In this document: one piece after another, positions 15,239 through 19,711 of the stretch | Position numbering within the stretch: the stretch's first letter is position 1 | Layout: every line of letters begins with the position of its first letter | NCBI RefSeq assembly: GCF_937890665.1 | Contig: NZ_CALADU010000072.1 | Location: 1 to 19,711, forward strand | From: an uncultured Subdoligranulum sp. | GTDB taxonomy: Bacteria > Bacillota_A > Clostridia > Oscillospirales > Ruminococcaceae | Direction: 5' to 3' | Length of the DNA stretch: 19,711 bases | The notes under the pieces: model-generated | What the model saw: only the letters and a program-made list of their open reading frames with translations | What the model was told of the DNA's origin: nothing | Databases searched by the model: none | Made by a program: the position numbers and the translations under genes

Positions 15239-15886
15239 ATGCTTTCTGCTGTTTTTCGTACGATTGTCGTTTATGTGGCAGTCATTGCTGCGCTGCGTTT
15301 GATGGGAAAGCGCCAATTAGGAGAGCTGCAGCCATCTGAACTGGTCACTACGCTATTGGTTTCTAATGTAGCTTCGGTTTGCATTGATGAGCCGGATCTG
15401 CCCCTTCTATCCAGCCTGATACTGATTTTTTTACTCACGGTTTTAGAGATTTTCAGTTCTACCCTTGCGTGCCTTTACCCGCAATACGCACGGCTTTTGT
15501 TTGGGAAGCCCATCACGGTAATTCGTAACGGCGAGATTGTGCAGTCCGCTTTGATACAGCTACGCATCACTGCCGGTGATCTGATGGAAGCACTACGCGG
15601 GAAGGATATCTTTTCTCCCGAAGAGGTTCTTTGGGCAGTAGTCGAGCCCAACGGCCATATCAGCACTGCGTGCAAACCGAAAGACACTTCCCCTGCACCG
15701 ATGTTACCGATCCTTTTGGATGACGCCCTCTATCAAGAAAACTTGGAGGCGCTCCATCTGGAAGAATCTTGGATTGATCAAGTTTTGCAAGAACATGGTT
15801 TACAGCGCCATCAGGTTCTAATCTTACTCTATAACGGAAAAGATGTATTATTAGTACCAAAAAAAGGTCACCCAAAAAATGGGTGA
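15239..15886 (+). CDS. DUF421 (YetF-type) membrane protein, copy 2
   Basis: This 215-residue protein is a DUF421/YetF family member with about three N-terminal membrane segments followed by a cytosolic domain. Its hallmark MGKRQLGELQPSELV (near residue 22) is closer to the family consensus than that of the paralogue at 6326-7015. The VIRNGEIV strand pair near residue 98 and the conserved DLMEALRGKDI segment near residue 115 follow. The ATG has GAGGAA 9 bases upstream. It is divergent from gerA and followed after 17 bases by a DUF4363 gene. DUF421-containing proteins are implicated in Bacillus spore resistance and germination, so a spore role is plausible but unproven. A hairpin spans its stop codon. 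Confidence 0.93.
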   Translation: MLSAVFRTIVVYVAVIAALRLMGKRQLGELQPSELVTTLLVSNVASVCIDEPDLPLLSSLILIFLLTVLEIFSSTLACLYPQYARLLFGKPITVIRNGEIVQSALIQLRITAGDLMEALRGKDIFSPEEVLWAVVEPNGHISTACKPKDTSPAPMLPILLDDALYQENLEALHLEESWIDQVLQEHGLQRHQVLILLYNGKDVLLVPKKGHPKNG

Positions 15887-15888
15887 CC
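15866..15888 (+). other. Hairpin across the DUF421 stop codon
   Basis: GGTCACCC (15866-15873) and GGGTGACC (15881-15888) form a perfect 8-bp stem with a 7-base A-rich loop. The TGA stop (15884-15886) lies in the 3' arm, just before the ribosome-binding site of the DUF4363 gene. It may tune coupling between the two genes. There is no T-run, so it is not a terminator. Confidence 0.6.
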
Positions 15889-15903
15889 TGAGAGGGAGTA
15901 TTT

Positions 15904-16272
15904 ATGAATCGGAATTGGTATGCAGTCGCACTGCTTTTCACTCTGACTTTTTTGCTGTACCTTTCGGGATGGTATGTAAACACCACCCTCGAACAACTGG
16001 ATACGGACTTAAACACTGCCTTTGTCTGCGCAGAAGCGGGAAACTATTCCCAAGCACGGCAATGCTTTATAGAAGCTGCCGCTGCTGCACAGGAACACAG
16101 TCGTTTTTGGATCCTTCTCATCCGAAGAAGTTTAATTGATCAGTTAAACCAAACTTTGGCAACCATTCCCTCTTATACAACAGCAGAAAATCATTCCGAT
16201 CTGGCAGTTGAGACCGCTAGAGCTCGCGCACAAGCGCAGCAGATCCGGCAATCATTTTTCAGTTGCTTTTGA
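15904..16272 (+). CDS. DUF4363 small membrane-anchored protein
   Basis: This 122-residue protein has one N-terminal hydrophobic segment (about residues 7-25) and a helix-rich remainder of about 95 residues. Length, topology and its position behind DUF421 fit the DUF4363 family, which has no known function. The ATG is preceded by GAGAGGGAG with a 5-base gap. The product would expose its helical domain outside the cytosolic membrane if the signal acts as an anchor, allowing it to contact the DUF421 protein or the germinant receptor; that is inference. Its 3' end overlaps the convergent nrdR gene by 21 bases. Confidence 0.8.
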   Translation: MNRNWYAVALLFTLTFLLYLSGWYVNTTLEQLDTDLNTAFVCAEAGNYSQARQCFIEAAAAAQEHSRFWILLIRRSLIDQLNQTLATIPSYTTAENHSDLAVETARARAQAQQIRQSFFSCF

Positions 16273-16725
16273 TCGGGTATCCAGCATATCTTTCAGCTCT
16301 TCCATAAAGGTGTTAACGTCGCTGAACTGGCGATAGACAGAGGCGAAGCGAACATAAGCGACATCATCCATCTTTTTCAGTTCCTGCATAGCCAAATCGC
16401 CGATATGGATGGAGGTGACTTCTCGATCATAGGAATTGAGCAGCACTTGCTCAATTCGGCTTACCGCATCGTCAAGCTGCTGGTAACTGACCGGCCGCTT
16501 CTCGCAGGCACGCAGCATTCCGTTGAGCAGCTTCTGACGATCAAATACCTCGCGGGAGTGATCTTTCTTGACCACCATCAACGGAACAGTTTCTACAATC
16601 TCATACGTGGTGAAGCGCTTTTTGCAATGCAGGCACTCCCGACGACGGCGAATCTTTTCGCCATCTTCCGTAGGTCTTGAATCAATCACTTTGGAATCCA
16701 CTTCACCGCAATAGGGACATTTCAT
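16252..16725 (-). CDS. nrdR: Transcriptional repressor NrdR
   Basis: This 157-residue protein is NrdR, the zinc-ribbon and ATP-cone repressor that senses (d)ATP and represses ribonucleotide reductase genes. The zinc site is Cys3, Cys6, Cys31 and Cys34; the IRRRREC basic stretch contributes to DNA binding, and the ATP-cone covers about residues 47-137. I choose the ATG at 16723-16725 because AGGAGG stands 8 bases upstream and the protein then starts MKCPYC as in the family; the ATG two codons earlier is only 2 bases from the Shine-Dalgarno. It lies 25 bases after secDF and is probably cotranscribed with it. No ribonucleotide reductase gene or evident NrdR box is in the window. Confidence 0.97.
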   Translation of the reverse strand: MKCPYCGEVDSKVIDSRPTEDGEKIRRRRECLHCKKRFTTYEIVETVPLMVVKKDHSREVFDRQKLLNGMLRACEKRPVSYQQLDDAVSRIEQVLLNSYDREVTSIHIGDLAMQELKKMDDVAYVRFASVYRQFSDVNTFMEELKDMLDTRSKATEK

Positions 16726-16750
16726 ACTCATTCCCTCCTTCTATCGGGGG

Positions 16751-19069
16751 TTAGGCATTCTTTTTAGCCGCACGCTTCTTGTGGAGCTTCCAATCCACCC
16801 AAAGCGGTGTGGCAATGCAGATCGTGCTGTATACGCCGCTGATCATACCGAACAACAGGGGGAATGCGAAAGTATAGATGCTGTCCAAACGGTAGACAAC
16901 CGACACAACACAAATCACGCCCAAGGCCAAACAGGTGGTAATGGAGGTCATCAAAGAACGAGAGAAACTCTGGTTAACAGACAGATTGACCAATTCTTTC
17001 AGACTCATCTGCTTCTTGCTGAACAAAGCACTGTTTTCGCGAATACGGTCATAAATAACGACAGTGTCGTTGATGGAATAACCCAGAATCGTCAGCATAG
17101 CCGCAATAAAGTTACCGTTCAAGGGAATGCGCATCAGCACAAACACACCGAAAATGATAAACATATCATGCAGCAAGGCCACAACAGCTGTTGCACCGGC
17201 TTTCCAGCCACCGATTCTACGGAAACGATAGGCCACATACAGAAGGATCAAGACACAGGCCGCAACCAAAGCCACCAAGCTCTTCAGAAGGAACTCGTTG
17301 CCAATGGTAGCATCCACGTTGCTGACCTCATTCTGCTGGAAGGCGTTTTCCGGATATTCCTCATTCAAGGTCGTCAGCAGGCCATCCAACTGATCGGTGG
17401 TCAGCGTTTCGCTTCCCGGCAGCGTAATAGTCAAGGTTTGACCACCCGAAATATCAGCGCCGGTTTGCAACGTCAAATTGTTTTGGTTCAGCTCCTCACC
17501 GATGGTAGCCTTCAGCGCATCCAGATCCGCTTCCCCCTCATAGGCAAGCGTAATCATAGAACCGCCTTTGAACTCTACATCCATGCTGACACCAAACACA
17601 GCACTAAAGACCAACACAATGGCAATGATGCAGCAAGAGAAGGTATAGAACTTTTTGCGGTTGCCCACAAAATTGATGGTAGGCGTCTTATACTCAGCGC
17701 CGCCCTCTTTTTTGCCGCCATACAGCCACGGATTACGCAGTGCTTTGCAGTGGATAGCACCGCGAATCATCACGCGGGTTGCCCAGACGCCGAACACAAA
17801 GTTCAGCAAAACGCTGGTCAGCAAGGTAAAACCAAAGGAATAGATCGTACCAGCCGTGGAGGGTCCAAACCAGAAGAAAATCGGGTTAAACACCTTGGCC
17901 CAGAAGCCATCCGTCGGGCCAAAAGCGCCCATCAGAATAGCAGCCACAATTACAATGGTAACGTTGCCATCGATAATGGGAGTCAGACCCATCTTAAAGC
18001 CACTCTTGACAGCGCCGTCCAGAGTCTTGTTTTTAGAGAGTTCCTCTTTGATACGTTCGGCGGTAATGACGTTTGCATCAACACCCATACCGATGCCCAA
18101 AATGATACCGGCAATACCGGGCAGCGTCAACGTAGAACCCGGGAATACGCTGAAGTAGCCAGAAACCACTGCCAGCGTTGCGCAAACCTGCCCCAACAGA
18201 GAGATGGTTGCAATGGTACCAGGCAGACGATACCGCAAAATCATCAAAATCGCTACCAATACAAAGGCAACGATACCCGCCAACACCATCACTTCCAGAC
18301 TTTTAGCGCCCAGCGTGGGACTGATGGTGGAGTAGCTTTCGGCAGAAAGCGCAAACGGCAAGGCGCCGGAATTGATCTGGTTGGCCAGTGTAGCAGCGCT
18401 GTCTTGGTCGAAGTTTCCTTTGATGATAGCCTCACCACCGGTGATAGCTTCATCCACCGTAGCGGTAGAAATGTTTTCGTCGTCCAACCAAATGGAGATT
18501 GTGTCGCCGCTGGCTGCCAGCTCAGTGGTCGCATCGGCAAAAGCCTGCGCGCCTTCACTGCTAAATTTCAGCTGCACAACCCAGCCTTCGGTTTCATTGT
18601 AGGCTGCATTGGCGGAAGTCACGTCGTCACCACTAAGGATCTCTTCACCGTCTGCCGTGGAGCCTTTGCGGAACACCATTTTTGCAGTGGTGCCAATCTC
18701 ATCAATCGCGGTCTGAGGATTAAAATCAGACTCCCCCGTTTTCCAGGGGAAACGGACGATGATACGGTCCTTGTTGCTGTCCACATAGCTCTCGTAGTCC
18801 GTAATGCCGAGACCTACCAGACGATCCTCAATAACCGTTTTGGCTGCGGTCATCTGTTCCGGGGTGGCATCTACGTCGCCGTCTGGCATAAAGGTAACAT
18901 CCACGCCTCCGCGGATATCAATACCAAAGCGGATGTCTGAGGCACCCTTCACGTAGACATTTTTGGTGTCACCATACTGATAACTTACACCGAAGATTGC
19001 CGTAAGGGAAAACACAACAATCAAAATTGCCACGACGAACAGCGGCCATGACTTCCCTCTCTTGTTCAT
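16751..19069 (-). CDS. secDF: Fused protein translocase subunit SecDF
   Basis: This 772-residue protein joins SecD (about residues 1-430) and SecF (about 460-772), as in Bacillus, to form the proton-driven accessory of the SecYEG translocon that pulls preproteins across the membrane. Each half has an extracytoplasmic domain after its first helix and a bundle of membrane helices. The SecD signature GVDANVITAE has Asp331, and the SecF signature NDTVVIYDR starts at Asn667; these acidic residues belong to the proton relay. The ATG at 19067-19069 has GGAGG 5 bases upstream; an in-frame upstream ATG at 19111 lacks a ribosome-binding site. Strong avoidance of TTA, CTA and TCA codons leaves a very long open frame on the opposite strand, consistent with high expression. 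Confidence 0.97.
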   Translation of the reverse strand: MNKRGKSWPLFVVAILIVVFSLTAIFGVSYQYGDTKNVYVKGASDIRFGIDIRGGVDVTFMPDGDVDATPEQMTAAKTVIEDRLVGLGITDYESYVDSNKDRIIVRFPWKTGESDFNPQTAIDEIGTTAKMVFRKGSTADGEEILSGDDVTSANAAYNETEGWVVQLKFSSEGAQAFADATTELAASGDTISIWLDDENISTATVDEAITGGEAIIKGNFDQDSAATLANQINSGALPFALSAESYSTISPTLGAKSLEVMVLAGIVAFVLVAILMILRYRLPGTIATISLLGQVCATLAVVSGYFSVFPGSTLTLPGIAGIILGIGMGVDANVITAERIKEELSKNKTLDGAVKSGFKMGLTPIIDGNVTIVIVAAILMGAFGPTDGFWAKVFNPIFFWFGPSTAGTIYSFGFTLLTSVLLNFVFGVWATRVMIRGAIHCKALRNPWLYGGKKEGGAEYKTPTINFVGNRKKFYTFSCCIIAIVLVFSAVFGVSMDVEFKGGSMITLAYEGEADLDALKATIGEELNQNNLTLQTGADISGGQTLTITLPGSETLTTDQLDGLLTTLNEEYPENAFQQNEVSNVDATIGNEFLLKSLVALVAACVLILLYVAYRFRRIGGWKAGATAVVALLHDMFIIFGVFVLMRIPLNGNFIAAMLTILGYSINDTVVIYDRIRENSALFSKKQMSLKELVNLSVNQSFSRSLMTSITTCLALGVICVVSVVYRLDSIYTFAFPLLFGMISGVYSTICIATPLWVDWKLHKKRAAKKNA

Positions 19070-19086
19070 ACAAACCTCCAAAATAT

Positions 19087-19102
19087 GCCCGTGCCGACGG
19101 GC
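19087..19102 (-). other. Small hairpin upstream of secDF
   Basis: GCCCGT (19087-19092) and ACGGGC (19097-19102) form a 6-bp GC-rich stem with a 4-base loop, followed on the minus strand by ATATTTT and then the secDF ribosome-binding site. It may be a weak terminator or attenuator between the aminotransferase and secDF. Confidence 0.4.
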
Positions 19103-19114
19103 GGGATACACAAG

Positions 19115-19711
19115 TTACTGCTGATCTGCCAGCAGTTTTTCTACCACAGCCAGACGCACGCAGACACACAGCAGCGCCGAAGCGGTTTCGACTTCATCGA
19201 GGCTCGGATAGGTCGGCGCAATGCGCAGATGCGAGTCGTCGGGGTCTTTGTGGTAAGGATAGGCCGAACCTGCGCCGGTCAAGGTCAAACCGCAGTCTTT
19301 GCACAGTTGCGCCACACGCTTAGCACAACCGGGCATAACATACAGGCTGATGAAATAACCGCCCTTGGGGTTGGTCCAATGGGCAATATCACCGCAGGGC
19401 GTGAGTTCCTCTGCAAAGGTGGTCTTAACTGCATCGAAGCAGGGCACCAGACGACGGCGATGCTTGGCCATATGCGCCAGAACACCTTCCTTATTTTTGA
19501 GGAAGCGAACGTGCCGCAACTGATTCATCTTGTCGTAGCTGATGATCATGGCCGAAAAGCGCTGGCACACATACTTCATTGCATTTTCGCTGCAAGCAAA
19601 GGCCGAAACACCTGCGCCGGGGAAGGTGATTTTGCTGGTAGAGGTAAACATGAAGACGCGGTCCTCGGTGCCGTATTTCTTGCTTTCGTTGAGCAGGACC
19701 GGCGTTTCGAT
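19115..19711 (-). CDS. Aminotransferase, MocR C-terminal-like family, partial (5' end outside window)
   Basis: The 198 C-terminal residues of a PLP-dependent fold-type I aminotransferase are present, and the frame stays open to the right edge. The segment FTSTSKITFPGAGVS contains the PLP-binding lysine in the SxxK context typical of the Aminotran_MocR (alanine-glyoxylate-like) group, and the downstream NQLRHVRFL and HLRIAPTYP segments fit the same group, the latter carrying the arginine that binds the substrate carboxylate. The amino-acid substrate is not evident. The gene ends 45 bases before the secDF start and could be cotranscribed with it across a small hairpin. A TAA stop at 19115-19117 ends the gene. 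Confidence 0.9.
   Translation of the reverse strand: METPVLLNESKKYGTEDRVFMFTSTSKITFPGAGVSAFACSENAMKYVCQRFSAMIISYDKMNQLRHVRFLKNKEGVLAHMAKHRRRLVPCFDAVKTTFAEELTPCGDIAHWTNPKGGYFISLYVMPGCAKRVAQLCKDCGLTLTGAGSAYPYHKDPDDSHLRIAPTYPSLDEVETASALLCVCVRLAVVEKLLADQQ

Noticed and set aside
16781..18940. 719-codon open frame on the plus strand opposite secDF
   Set aside because: It is in exact codon register with secDF, so its stops would be the complements of TTA, CTA and TCA, codons that secDF avoids. The product is rich in Gln, His and Asn with no recognisable domain and no good ribosome-binding site. It is a codon-bias shadow.

Overview
This window looks like a chromosomal segment of an anaerobic, endospore-forming Clostridia bacterium, most likely in the Oscillospiraceae/Ruminococcaceae neighbourhood. 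The grounds are a tricistronic GerA-GerB-GerC germinant-receptor operon, a rubrerythrin with its rubredoxin domain at the N-terminus (the 'reverse' type common in clostridia), a fused SecDF, a lon-engB gene pair as in Bacillota, strong Shine-Dalgarno sequences and near-consensus sigma-A promoters. The genus cannot be fixed from the sequence alone. I see no phage, transposon, CRISPR array or antibiotic-resistance gene.

Layout. (1) 1-479: a minus-strand tRNA operon, Gly(GCC)-Val(TAC)-Asp(GTC)-Phe(GAA)-Gly(GCC), cut by the window's left edge. It has a perfect TTGACA/TATAAT promoter and two hairpins outside the tRNAs. (2) 510-6192, minus: a tight five-gene operon running from a diacylglycerol-kinase-family lipid kinase through lon, engB and a methyltransferase to hslO. 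It combines proteostasis (Lon, Hsp33) with ribosome assembly (EngB). The kinase probably starts at a rare ATT codon, and its promoter carries an inverted repeat in its spacer. (3) 6326-7015, plus: a lone DUF421 (YetF-type) membrane protein. (4) 7080-8276, minus: reverse rubrerythrin and a Gx/HepS-I-type membrane protein, each with its own promoter. (5) 8529-11785, plus: a DUF4358 lipoprotein, an MBOAT acyltransferase and a DHHW-family SGNH-like protein, which together look like a cell-surface O-acylation cassette. A strong hairpin separates the lipoprotein from the other two. (6) 11833-15174, minus: gerA-gerB-gerC with overlapping genes. (7) 15239-16272, plus: a second DUF421 gene and a DUF4363 gene, divergent from gerA across only 64 bp. 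(8) 16252-19711, minus: an aminotransferase of the MocR-C-terminal-like family (5' part outside the window), secDF and nrdR, closely spaced.

Most individual genes belong to known families. The least explained part is 13.7-16.3 kb, where a germinant receptor is paired head-to-head with a DUF421-DUF4363 operon, plus the occurrence of two DUF421 paralogues within 9 kb. The acylation cassette has a recognisable enzymology but an unknown substrate. Several short non-coding structures are exact inverted or direct repeats whose roles are not settled: the tRNA-spacer hairpin, promoter dyads, a hairpin across a stop codon, and a tandem 9-mer.
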